Shown here one piece after another: positions 37,417 to 45,995 of a stretch of DNA of 64,000 bases. Under the pieces are notes generated by a model. The model saw only the letters and a program-made list of their open reading frames with translations, was not told the origin of the DNA and made no database searches. Location of the stretch: NCBI GenBank assembly GCA_964389365.1, contig CAYMDO010000002.1, positions 1 through 64,000 on the forward strand, given 5' to 3'. The position numbers and the translations under genes were made by a program. The stretch comes from UBA993 sp964389365 (GTDB taxonomy: Bacteria > Bacillota > Dethiobacteria > DTU022). Each line of letters opens with the position of its first letter. The stretch's first letter is position 1.

Positions 37417-37460
37417 CAACATTCTCCCGGGCCTTAAGTCGTCGTTTGCAGGTTTTTTAT

Positions 37461-38199
37461 TTACTTAAAAAGATCGAAAAACTCTTTTAACAGCAGTATC
37501 TTGTTGTCTTCTACTTTCAGGCGGCCGGTCGCCATCCTTGTAACCGGGCTGTTCAGGCCAAGGGCCATATCTTTCAGCAGCGGTTCCGCAACGCTGATTA
37601 ACAGGTCGGCTTCCCCGTGCAGCCCGGGCCCGATTGCGCTGCTGAGCAGGTAGTTTTCAGACAGGCAGGTTCCAAATAGGCGCATGCCCCGGACATATAG
37701 AATCTGCTGCAGCTGGCCAAACTGCTCGGAGAGGAAAGCTTCAGTTTTTGCATGCGCGTACATTTCTGCTTCATCATATCCGGAGATGAAAACCCGGGTG
37801 CCGAGAATGTGATCAAGGTGACCGTAAGTATAAATAACTGCCGCCAGGTGCTGGTCGGATATTTTATCAAACTCAGCTTATATTTCCGCTGCGGCAGCGA
37901 GACTTTCTGTGGTATCGATAATAATGTTTCCACCGGATGTAACAATCAGTATGCTGTTGGCGGGAGCACAACCGATTGCGACACAGATATTGCCTGTAAC
38001 CTGCTCGACCCTTTTTCGAACCGCCCGGCCTGCTGTATTAAATCCAAAGGTGTAAGCGGAGCATACATATCTGCAGCGGGCGGTTCATTTGCCGGCTGCT
38101 GCCCGTTTTTGCTTCCATAGAAAAAGTACATACTTGCAGCTATGACCAGGAAGCCTGCCGCGAAAAAATCATGTTCGGGAAGAGCTGAAACAGGTCCAT
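37461..38199 (-). pseudogene. Alkyl-sulfatase-like MBL-fold protein, broken
   Basis: Minus-strand remnant. The 3' part (residues MYAHAKTEAFLSEQFGQLQ, LYVRGMRLFGTCLSE) continues upstream in frame through VIYTYGHLDHILGTRVF, an MBL metal motif in which the first His is Tyr, to a TAA at 37878-37880. Beyond it TSGGNIIIDTTESLAAAAEI reads on to a T5 run (plus strand 38012-38016), where one base is missing and the frame moves to a 5' part with a signal-anchor-like FFAAGFLVIAASMYFFYG. Another shift lies near the start at 38199. At least two frameshifts and one nonsense codon; similarity is to the BDS1-type alkyl sulfatase N-domain. Confidence 0.65.
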
Positions 38200-38390
38200 T
38201 TTGTTCGCCCCTTGCTTTATTGCCACCTGCAACGCGATCTTCCCGCGATCAACGGCCGGTGCAACCTCGAATTTACCCCAGGCTGTACATGCGATTTTCA
38301 AACGGCGCCGGCGCTCATTTTACACAATTATATTATAATAAAATAAAGTATATTACTATTGCGATAATTCGGAATGAGCTAAATAATTGC

Positions 38391-38419
38391 TTGACTTCAT
38401 CGGTAAGATATATTACAAT
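38391..38419 (+). promoter_or_regulatory. Promoter of the winged-helix regulator / MORN-ABC system 2
   Basis: TTGACT at 38391-38396, 17-base spacer and TACAAT at 38414-38419. The AT-rich -10 region contains an imperfect palindrome (TATATTACAATATA, 38411-38424), which could be an operator for the regulator just downstream. Confidence 0.75.
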
Positions 38420-38458
38420 ATAAATAAATTTACAACATAAAATAAGGGGGCCAAGGAT

Positions 38459-38821
38459 ATGCCCTGCCGGGAAGAAGGGCTGCCAGCGATGAACAATCTA
38501 AAATATATACACCAAAACCCGGAACTGGACCGGTTTATTCACGAACCGGCCCGGCTGCAAATTCTCAGCTACCTTACCACAAGCGGCTCTGAAGTTGTTT
38601 TTACCGAACTTGGCGGTAAGCTGGGTTTATCTGCCGGCAACTTGTCCGTCCAATTGAAGAGGCTGGAAAAAGTCGGGTATTTATCAATAAATAAAACATT
38701 TAAAGACAACAGGCCCTTAACCAGTATTATCCTGACTCATGCTGGCAAAAAGGCTCTTAAAAGCTATATCCGGGAACTTGAAAAGGTGATCGGCAGCCTG
38801 AAAAACGCTATGATTGACTGA
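38459..38821 (+). CDS. Winged-helix transcriptional regulator
   Basis: 120 residues (ATG 38459) or 110 (ATG 38489, behind GAAGAAGGG); the shorter form starts with MNNLKYIHQNPELDRFIHEP. It has an ArsR/MarR-like winged helix: EPARLQILSYLTTS, the recognition helix in LSAGNLSVQLKRLEKVGYL, a wing with NRPLTSIILTHAGKKAL, and a C-terminal helix for dimerisation. It lies 116 bases before MORN-ABC system 2 in the same direction and probably controls it and its own promoter. The inducer is unknown; no metal-binding cysteines are present. Confidence 0.8.
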   Translation: MPCREEGLPAMNNLKYIHQNPELDRFIHEPARLQILSYLTTSGSEVVFTELGGKLGLSAGNLSVQLKRLEKVGYLSINKTFKDNRPLTSIILTHAGKKALKSYIRELEKVIGSLKNAMID

Positions 38822-38937
38822 GCAGGCAACGGGAGGCGAAAGTTGTGCCCCGGAGTGAATGGGTATGCATTGTTGTTGCCGCCGACGGGTAGTTTAATGG
38901 AGGTTTAAACGCTTATATCCTCACAGAGAGCAGGTAA

Positions 38938-40281
38938 GTGAATATGGATGACTACGGAAATACGCCTAAAGGAGAAAAGCAGACTATACCGTGGATGAAA
39001 GGGACCTACAGCGGGCAGTTACGGCAGGGTATACCCTCGGGCATCGGCCGCCTGCAGCTGCCCGACGGAGCCGGTTATGCAGGAGAGTGGCTTAACGGAA
39101 AGCCTCACGGCGAAGGCACAATATACTATGCGAGCGGTGCCTCCTACCAGGGTGAATTTTGGAATGGCAGGCAGCATGGTTACGGCACCTATACCAACCC
39201 TGGCGGGTCGATGACCAGGGGTTTCTGGGAAGAAGGCCGGTTTGTCAGGGCCAAAGACCTTTACAAGCCAGCCCCACAGGTTACTAAATCTGCAGGGGTG
39301 CATGGCCGCTCGGCGTCCGCGGAGGCGGATCGCTTTATTGATACCGGCTTTCAAGGCCGGGACGCAGAAAGGAACAGACGGTTTTCCGAAGCCTTCGACC
39401 GGGCCGGAACAGGCATGACAAGAGGGCTGCCGGCGATTGCTGTCAGTGGTTTAAGCCACTGGTACGGGAAGTTGGAGGCTGTAAAGAATATCAGTTTCGA
39501 GGTTTTCCCGGGCACAATTCTTGGCTTTCTTGGGCCGAACGGTGCCGGTAAATCTACTACTATCAAAGTTCTTACCGGGCAGCTGCCCCTTATGGGCGGC
39601 GCGGCACAGATCCTCGGACGGCCAGTAGGGCGTGATGACCCTCATATCCAATCGCAGATTGGAGTTTCTTTTGAAGAGAAAAATCTCTACCTGGAGATGA
39701 CGGCGCTTGAGAACCTGGATTTCTTTGCTTCCCTTTTCGGCATTAGAAATCCCGGATCCCTTCAGGCCCTGCAGCGGGTCGGACTGGCCGACCGGGCCAG
39801 GGACCGCGTTGCCAACTACTCCAAGGGTATGCGGCAGCGCCTGATGATTGCCCGGGCTTTTATAAACAAGCCGACAGTGCTTTTCCTTGACGAACCGACC
39901 GACGGGCTTGACCCGGTTACCGCTACCGCGATCCGCAAAACAATTAAGGAAGAAGCCGATCGGGGGGCGGCTGTGCTGCTGACCACCCATAATATGTTTG
40001 AAGCCGATGAACTTTCCGACAGGGTTGCGTTTATCAATGAGGGTCAGATTGTGGCCCTCGATACGGCGGAAAATCTGAAGATAAAATACGGCAAGAGAGC
40101 GGTAAGGGTGAGGCTGCGCGACGGCAGCGGGGTTCGCGAAGAAGAGCTGCCCCTGGACGGGGAACAATCATCCTCCCGCCTCAGCAAGCTGGCTGCCTCG
40201 CCTGACCTGTTGACCATTCACACTGAAGAAGCGACCCTGGAAGCGATCTTCATCCACCTGACCGGCAGGGGGCTGGTATGA
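38938..40281 (+). CDS. ABC transporter ATPase with N-terminal MORN repeats (system 2)
   Basis: 447 residues. About residues 22-102 are four MORN-type units (GTYSGQLRQGIPSGIGRL; YAGEWLNGKPHGEGTIYY; YQGEFWNGRQHGYGTYT; final half unit FWEEGRFVR). A charged linker of some 60 residues (to about 165) leads into an ABC-2-type ATPase with Walker A GPNGAGKSTT (199-208), signature NYSKGMRQRLMIA, Walker B VLFLDEPTDGLDP and switch His in LTTHNMFEA. GTG at 38938 or ATG at 38944. The repeat region is clearly related to that of system 1 (GKPHG-G; WE-GRF). The stop overlaps the first permease start. Confidence 0.9.
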   Translation: MNMDDYGNTPKGEKQTIPWMKGTYSGQLRQGIPSGIGRLQLPDGAGYAGEWLNGKPHGEGTIYYASGASYQGEFWNGRQHGYGTYTNPGGSMTRGFWEEGRFVRAKDLYKPAPQVTKSAGVHGRSASAEADRFIDTGFQGRDAERNRRFSEAFDRAGTGMTRGLPAIAVSGLSHWYGKLEAVKNISFEVFPGTILGFLGPNGAGKSTTIKVLTGQLPLMGGAAQILGRPVGRDDPHIQSQIGVSFEEKNLYLEMTALENLDFFASLFGIRNPGSLQALQRVGLADRARDRVANYSKGMRQRLMIARAFINKPTVLFLDEPTDGLDPVTATAIRKTIKEEADRGAAVLLTTHNMFEADELSDRVAFINEGQIVALDTAENLKIKYGKRAVRVRLRDGSGVREEELPLDGEQSSSRLSKLAASPDLLTIHTEEATLEAIFIHLTGRGLV

Positions 40282-41525
40282 TGGATAAGACAGTTACTGC
40301 CGGCAATCTGCTGGGTGCGGTTCTTAAAAAAGATGCCCGTGTCTACAGCCGGAATGCTATTTATCTTTTTCTAACTATCTTGAGCATAGTTTTTTTCGTG
40401 ATCATTTTTTGGATTGTGCCCGATACTGTTGATGAAGATTTGCCCTTTGCCATCACACCCCCGCTTTCCGTGATCTTCGGGGAAAGCAAAGATGCGTTGT
40501 TAGCCGCCGGTATTCCGCTTGAGAATGCTGACAGGTTGGCGGAGCTTGAATCCGGCTTTAAAGAGGAAGGCCTTCAGATTATCGAGTTTGCCAGCGAAGA
40601 TGAGCTTAAAAAAGCAATTTCCGGTGAAATGCTTGTATATAAAACCGCAGAAGGCAGCTATATTAACATTGATCCTGAAGGCAATCAAAGGAGGCCGAAA
40701 GGGGCCGACAGAGTTAAAATAGGGGTGGGTATTTCATTTACACCGGCCTTTTTCAGCGAGGTAATAATGCAGCGAAAGCCACGGGTAACCGTATTTGCAG
40801 ATGCAGCGGTTACCGATGAATTACGGGGGGTCATGCAGGGTTTTGTGCGCGAAATGGCATTTATGATGGCCGGAAAAGAGCTGCCGGTAGAGCTGCCCCC
40901 CGATGATACCATTATCCTGGGGCGCGACCGGGTGGGTGAACAGATTTCGGTGCGGGCCAGGATGCGGCCGCTGATCGCGTTCTTTATTATGATGATGGAA
41001 ACTTTTGCCCTTGCCTCGCTGATTTCCAATGAAGTGCTGCAGCGCACTGTTACGGCTTTGCTGGTTACTCCGCTCAGGGTAAGTCATTTCCTGCTGGCCA
41101 AAACTATTTTCGGCACGATCCTGGCCATGGGGCAGGCTTTGATAGTTTTAGCCCTGGTCGGCGCTTTCACAGTTTCCAACTGGTTGCTGCTGCTGCTGAT
41201 TGTTTTTATGGGCGCGCTATTATTTACCGCGGTGGCTATGCTGGTCGGCTCTGCCGGAAAAGATTTTATCGGGCAGTTAATGTTCAGCATGCTTTTCCTG
41301 ATTCCAATGATGATACCAGCTTTTGCCGTTCTTTTCCCCGGCTCTGTTGCAACCTGGGTCAGGGTCCTGCCCAGTTACCCGATCGTTCAGCTGCTTCATG
41401 ATGTAACGGTTTATGAAGCCCTCTGGGCCGATTCAGTCGCACTGCTGGGCTATGCCGCTCTCTGGGTGCTGGCAATATTTGCAGCGGGCTTGATCGTTTT
41501 AAAGAGGAAGGTGGCAACGTTATGA
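40278..41525 (+). CDS. ABC-2 permease A of MORN-ABC system 2
   Basis: 415 residues with NatB/YhaP-like topology: one N-terminal helix (AIYLFLTILSIVFFVIIFWI), a large extracytoplasmic domain of about 180 residues, and about five C-terminal helices (from AFFIMMMETFALASL onward, with ALLVTPLRVSHFLLAKTIFG). The start ATG overlaps the ATPase stop (ATGA), and its own stop overlaps the next permease. It probably pairs with the protein at 41522-42571 as a heterodimeric exporter or permease. Confidence 0.88.
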   Translation: MMDKTVTAGNLLGAVLKKDARVYSRNAIYLFLTILSIVFFVIIFWIVPDTVDEDLPFAITPPLSVIFGESKDALLAAGIPLENADRLAELESGFKEEGLQIIEFASEDELKKAISGEMLVYKTAEGSYINIDPEGNQRRPKGADRVKIGVGISFTPAFFSEVIMQRKPRVTVFADAAVTDELRGVMQGFVREMAFMMAGKELPVELPPDDTIILGRDRVGEQISVRARMRPLIAFFIMMMETFALASLISNEVLQRTVTALLVTPLRVSHFLLAKTIFGTILAMGQALIVLALVGAFTVSNWLLLLLIVFMGALLFTAVAMLVGSAGKDFIGQLMFSMLFLIPMMIPAFAVLFPGSVATWVRVLPSYPIVQLLHDVTVYEALWADSVALLGYAALWVLAIFAAGLIVLKRKVATL

Positions 41526-42571
41526 ACCTGAAACGAATATTTCACATTTTGGGCAAAGATTTCTCTGTCGGGCCGCGTAAGCCATTTTTTATCTGGGCCC
41601 TGGTAATGCCTTTTGCATTGACACTGCTTTTTCAATTTGCATTCGGTTCGCTCTTTGAGCCGAAGCCGCGCTTAGGCCTGGTTGACCTGGGCAACTCGGT
41701 CTTGATCACGCAAGCCGAGGCGCTCGAAGGCTTTGAAGTTGTCATCTTTACCGATCCGGAAGAGCTTCTCGAGCAGGTCGAAAATCATGATTTTGATGCC
41801 GGCCTGATTCTTCCTGACGGTTTTGACGAGGCTGTAAAAAAAGGCGAAAAACCGCTGCTCCAATTTTACATAAGCGGCGAAAGCCTTGCTTCGAACCGGA
41901 TCATCATTGCCGTGACTGCCGTGGATATGGTGCGCGGGCTTGAAGGCGCTGAGCCGCCGGTTGAGGTGAACACAGTTTACCTGGGAGAACCGGGTCTGCC
42001 TATTTCCATCCGGCTAGTCCCTCTAATTGTCTTCTATGCCCTGGTGATGGCCGGCATCTGGGTGCCCAGCGCCAGCATGGTCGAAGAGAAGGAAAACGGC
42101 ACTCTGACAGCAATGATTGTTACCGCAGCGAAAGCCAGCGAAATACTGGTTGCCAAGTGGCTGCTTGGGTTTCTTTTTGCCTTTTTCCTGGCAGTCGCCA
42201 CACTGCTGCTGAACAGTGCCTTCGGTCAGCGGCCGCTTGAGGTTATAGCCGTGATTGCTCTTGCTGCCGCCCTCACTGCCGAGATCGGCCTGATTATCGG
42301 CATAGTCTCCAAAACGGCAACGATGCTGTTTACCCTGATCAAAAGCCTGGGGATCTTTCTATTTGTTCCGGTTATTTTTTATATTTTTCCTGACTGGCCG
42401 CAGTGGATCGCAAAATTTTTCCCGCTCTATTGGATTATAAAACCAATCTGGGAAGTATCGATTATGGGGCAGCAGCTAAGCACTGTCTGGTTTGAAATGC
42501 TGATTGCCCTGGCTATAACTATCAGCCTTGTTCCGGTAGTCGTGCTGCTGAAAAAGAAACTCTTTGCCTGA
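41522..42571 (+). CDS. ABC-2 permease B of MORN-ABC system 2
   Basis: 349 residues, again one N-terminal helix (KPFFIWALVMPFALTLLFQFA), an extracytoplasmic domain and about five C-terminal helices including VPSASMVEEKENGTLTAMIV, the typical coupling-region sequence of ABC-2 exporters. ATG at 41522 overlaps the upstream stop by four bases. The operon ends at the terminator at 42622. Confidence 0.88.
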   Translation: MNLKRIFHILGKDFSVGPRKPFFIWALVMPFALTLLFQFAFGSLFEPKPRLGLVDLGNSVLITQAEALEGFEVVIFTDPEELLEQVENHDFDAGLILPDGFDEAVKKGEKPLLQFYISGESLASNRIIIAVTAVDMVRGLEGAEPPVEVNTVYLGEPGLPISIRLVPLIVFYALVMAGIWVPSASMVEEKENGTLTAMIVTAAKASEILVAKWLLGFLFAFFLAVATLLLNSAFGQRPLEVIAVIALAAALTAEIGLIIGIVSKTATMLFTLIKSLGIFLFVPVIFYIFPDWPQWIAKFFPLYWIIKPIWEVSIMGQQLSTVWFEMLIALAITISLVPVVVLLKKKLFA

Positions 42572-42621
42572 GAAAAATATTGGTTGCTGTAAAATAATTA
42601 ACGGCCCGGTGAAGATATTCG

Positions 42622-42656
42622 AACCACCGCTAGTCCATCCGATCGGTGGTTTTTTC
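42622..42656 (+). terminator. Intrinsic terminator of MORN-ABC operon 2
   Basis: AACCACCG (42622-42629) pairs with CGGTGGTT (42644-42651) and is followed by TTTTT. Confidence 0.85.
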
Positions 42657-42703
42657 TGTTGCGTGGTGTGAAATTGCTTTGCTGCATGCCTTTTGGAAAT
42701 CTG

Positions 42704-42731
42704 TTCAAACTGCTTTGATTAATGTTATAAT
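42704..42731 (+). promoter_or_regulatory. Promoter of the DUF554 gene
   Basis: TTCAAA at 42704-42709, 16-base spacer, TATAAT at 42726-42731 with TG at 42723-42724 (extended -10). Confidence 0.65.
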
Positions 42732-42764
42732 ATGCACTGTTTCATTATATTTGCGAGGTGAATC

Positions 42765-43457
42765 ATGCTCGGTAACTATGTCAATGCTCTGGCGATCATC
42801 GTTGGGGGCTTGTTGGGTTTACTATTCCATAAAGGCTTGAAAGAAAAATATAAAACGATCGTGATGCAGGCTATCGGCCTCTCCGTGATCTTTATAGGCG
42901 CCGCCACCGCTCTTGGCGGGCTGCTGAACCCTGAAAGCGAGCCGATTCTTTTTATAATCAGCTTAGCTGTCGGAGGGATTATCGGTGAAGTAATCGGGGT
43001 GGAAAGAGGCCTTGAACATCTGGGGATGTTTTTGCAGAAAAGTTTTGCTGCCACCGAAAGCAACGTTGCCCGCGGTTTTGTTACGGCCAGCTTAATCTTT
43101 TGTGTCGGGACAATGGCGATAATCGGCTCGCTGGACAGCGGGCTGCGCGGTAATCACGATATGCTCTATGCCAAGTCTGTCCTTGATGGTATCACTTCAA
43201 TGATCCTCGCTTCATCGCTCGGGTTTGGTGTGATCTTTTCAGCTGTTGCCGTTTTTCTTTACCAGGGAGCGATAGTGCTCTTTGCCAATCTAGTAGAGCC
43301 GTACCTGACAACCGCTGTCATTCGTGAAATCTCAATCATTGGCGGTATCCTTATTTTTGGTATCGGCCTGAACCTGTTGGAAATAATTAAAGTGAGGACA
43401 GCCAATTTGCTGCCGTCTATCCTAATCCCGGTCCTGTATTACCTTATTACCGGTTAA
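42765..43457 (+). CDS. DUF554 family membrane protein
   Basis: 230 residues, about six or seven hydrophobic helices. Family features: NYVNALAIIVGGLLGLLFHKG at the N-terminus, IGLSVIFIGAATALGGLL, and FCVGTMAIIGSLDSGLRG. Function unknown for the family, a predicted transporter-like protein. ATG at 42765 behind GCGAGGTG, with its own promoter. It is a single-gene unit. Confidence 0.85.
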   Translation: MLGNYVNALAIIVGGLLGLLFHKGLKEKYKTIVMQAIGLSVIFIGAATALGGLLNPESEPILFIISLAVGGIIGEVIGVERGLEHLGMFLQKSFAATESNVARGFVTASLIFCVGTMAIIGSLDSGLRGNHDMLYAKSVLDGITSMILASSLGFGVIFSAVAVFLYQGAIVLFANLVEPYLTTAVIREISIIGGILIFGIGLNLLEIIKVRTANLLPSILIPVLYYLITG

Positions 43458-43652
43458 AAGCAAGATTACTGTTTTTCCGGCAAACACCTGTAACAAATAA
43501 ACCCGGTATTTCTCCGTCCTGATAGGAATATAAATCCAGCCTGCGCAGACAAAGGTCTCTTTTTATCATTTTTTTCAGAAGAGGTAGGAAGATGCCACTA
43601 ATATGCCGAAAATATGATCAATTCAATAAAGTGTTCAAGGAGGAATTATCTG

Positions 43653-44792
43653 ATGATTTCTTTTCAGCTGACAGAAGAGCAGGAACAGATGCAAAAATGT
43701 GCCAGGGATTTTACCGCGGCGGAGATCATACCGGTTGCCGCCGAATACGATGAAAAAGAAGAAATCCCCTGGCAGGTTGTAGAAAAAGCTTATGAAGCCG
43801 GGCTGATGAATATGGCCATACCGGCCGAACTTGGCGGGCAGGGTATTGACCCTTTGACCGCGGCGATCATCACCGAAGAAATAGCATACGGGTGCCTCGG
43901 GGTTAACGGTACTTTCGGGGCCAACGAACTGGCGGTTCAGCCAATCCTGATCGCCGGGACAGAAGAGCAGAAACAGAAGTACCTGCCTGATTTTTGTGCC
44001 AAACCCCGGCTGGCAGCTTTCGGCCTGACCGAACCTGAAGCTGGCTCTGATGTGTCCAACGTGCAGACAAAAGCTGTGCGCGATGGCGATTACTATATCT
44101 TAAACGGCAGCAAGTGCTTCATTACCAACGGCGGTTCGGCCGCCCTCTATACTATTTTTGCCACCATCGATAAGGGCCTGGGGCACAAGGGCCTTTGCGC
44201 CTTTATCGTTCCGGGGGATACCCCGGGTATCAGGGGAGGTAAAAAAGAACTGAAGATGGGGGACCGCTGCTCCGAGGTGGCCGAAGTAATTATCGAAGAT
44301 GTCAGGGTGCCTGCAGCCAACCTGCTTGGCAAAGAAGGCGACGGCTTTAAAATCGCCATGGAAACTTTGGACGTTACCCGACCGGGAATCGGGGCGGCAG
44401 CCGTCGGCGTTGCCCGCAGGGCATTTGACGAGGCCCGGAAGTATTCCCTGCAGCGAATCCAGTTTGGCAAGCCTATTGCTGCCAACCAGGCGATCCAGTT
44501 TATGTTTGCCGAGATGGCCACCAAGATCGATGCTGCCCGGCTGCTGGTCTGGCGGGCTGCCCAGTACCTGGCAATTGATCGGCGCGCTTCCAAGGAAGGT
44601 TCGATGGCCAAGTTTTATGCCGCCGACATTGCCATGGAAGCCACTGTTGATGCCCTCCAGATCATGGGCGGTTCCGGCTACATGCGCGATTACCCGGTCG
44701 AAAAACTGATGCGTGATGCCAAAATCCTGCAGATTTATGAAGGCACAAACCAGGTTCAGCTGATGGTCATTGCCCGGGAAATACTGAAATAA
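43653..44792 (+). CDS. Acyl-CoA dehydrogenase
   Basis: FAD enzyme oxidising acyl-CoA to enoyl-CoA, 379 residues. ATG at 43653 follows AAGGAGG; the frame from 43614 is an artefact. Signature segments: FGLTEPEAGSDVSN (FAD/substrate), RIQFGKPIAANQAIQF, and the catalytic-Glu region QIMGGSGYMRDYPVEKLMRDAKILQIYEGTNQ. Butyryl-type specificity is plausible from length and motifs but not proven. No electron-transfer flavoprotein genes are adjacent; the next gene is a ferredoxin-like protein. Confidence 0.93.
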   Translation: MISFQLTEEQEQMQKCARDFTAAEIIPVAAEYDEKEEIPWQVVEKAYEAGLMNMAIPAELGGQGIDPLTAAIITEEIAYGCLGVNGTFGANELAVQPILIAGTEEQKQKYLPDFCAKPRLAAFGLTEPEAGSDVSNVQTKAVRDGDYYILNGSKCFITNGGSAALYTIFATIDKGLGHKGLCAFIVPGDTPGIRGGKKELKMGDRCSEVAEVIIEDVRVPAANLLGKEGDGFKIAMETLDVTRPGIGAAAVGVARRAFDEARKYSLQRIQFGKPIAANQAIQFMFAEMATKIDAARLLVWRAAQYLAIDRRASKEGSMAKFYAADIAMEATVDALQIMGGSGYMRDYPVEKLMRDAKILQIYEGTNQVQLMVIAREILK

Positions 44793-44905
44793 AAGAAGCG
44801 GCAATAATGCTGTTAACGGTTTATTCATGCTGCCGCACTTGACCGGGCGGCTGAAAGATAATTTTTAGCACCGCTATCCTATGTTTTTTAAAAGGGGTTG
44901 GCAAT

Positions 44906-45988
44906 TTGGACATTTACGAAAACTTAAGGCAGGTGCTCGATGCACACCCGTCCACCGCGCCGCAGGCTGATTCAATTCATGAAATCCTGAAGATCCTTTT
45001 CACGCCGGAAGAGGCTGCCATTGCGGCAACCATGAGTTTTAAGGTAAAGCCGGTGCCCGCGATTGCCGTAAAAGCGGGCTTCGATGAGGAAACTGCCGTA
45101 AAGTACCTTGAAGCGATGGCCGATAAGGGTATTATTATGTCGCGCCAAAAAGATGGCGAAAAGCTCTACGGCCTGTTACCCTTAATCCCTGGGGTTTTCG
45201 AGTTTCCATACATGAAAAGCAGCCTGGCCCCGCTGCATCAGAAGCTGGGCAAGCTCTGGGAAGATTATCATCATGAGGCGCTTGGCGTTTCATTTGCCGG
45301 CAATCCGACCCCGCTGATGCGTGTTGTCGCGATAGACAAGGCGATTCCCTCCCGCGATCGGGTTCACCCCTTTGAAGAGGTGGTGCGTTTTATCGAGGAA
45401 GCGTCTTTTGTGGCGCTGGCTGACTGTGCCTGCCGGGTTAGTGTGAATGTCTGCAGCAAGCCTAAAGATGTCTGCCTCATCTTCGGTCACGCTGCAGAGT
45501 TTCTGGCAGAGCGCGGTTTTGCCCGCCAAATAAGCAGGGAGGAAGGGTTAGAGGTGCTCAACAGGGCTGAAGCAGCAGGCCTGGTACATACCAGCAATAA
45601 CAGTGCCGACCGGGCAAACCTGATCTGCAACTGCTGCCCTTGCTGCTGCACTGTGCTGCGCGGCAAAACGCAGCTCAACCATCAACATGCTTTTGAGCCA
45701 AGCCGCTATGAGGCTAAAGTGATTGCCGATGCTTGCAGCGGCTGTGCGGTTTGCGCCGAAGAACGCTGCCCGGTGGGAGCAATAACCATGGTCGGCGATC
45801 TTGCCCTGGTTGATGCCGGGGAGTGCATCGGTTGCGGCCTTTGTGTCAGCAGCTGCCCGACCGGGGCGATGGCCCTGGCTGACAGGGCAGCGGTTCCGGA
45901 AATCCCGGCCACCGTTTCGGAGATGGGCATGAGAGTATTGCAGGAAAAAGGAAGGCTTGAAGCGTTTTTAAAAAACATGAACGGGTAG
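44906..45988 (+). CDS. 4Fe-4S dicluster protein with N-terminal winged-helix-like domain
   Basis: 360 residues. The first 100 look like a winged-helix domain (EEAAIAATMSFKVKPVPAIA, EETAVKYLEAMADKGII). The middle has a cysteine-rich region (ALADCACRVSVNVCSKPKDVC, then ICNCCPCCC). The C-terminus has two 4Fe-4S ferredoxin motifs (CSGCAVCAEERCP and CIGCGLCVSSCP). TTG start at 44906 behind AAAGGGG. It follows the acyl-CoA dehydrogenase by 113 bases and may be an electron acceptor or redox-responsive partner; this is inference. Stop TAG directly followed by TAA. Confidence 0.75.
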   Translation: MDIYENLRQVLDAHPSTAPQADSIHEILKILFTPEEAAIAATMSFKVKPVPAIAVKAGFDEETAVKYLEAMADKGIIMSRQKDGEKLYGLLPLIPGVFEFPYMKSSLAPLHQKLGKLWEDYHHEALGVSFAGNPTPLMRVVAIDKAIPSRDRVHPFEEVVRFIEEASFVALADCACRVSVNVCSKPKDVCLIFGHAAEFLAERGFARQISREEGLEVLNRAEAAGLVHTSNNSADRANLICNCCPCCCTVLRGKTQLNHQHAFEPSRYEAKVIADACSGCAVCAEERCPVGAITMVGDLALVDAGECIGCGLCVSSCPTGAMALADRAAVPEIPATVSEMGMRVLQEKGRLEAFLKNMNG

Positions 45989-45995
45989 TAATCAA

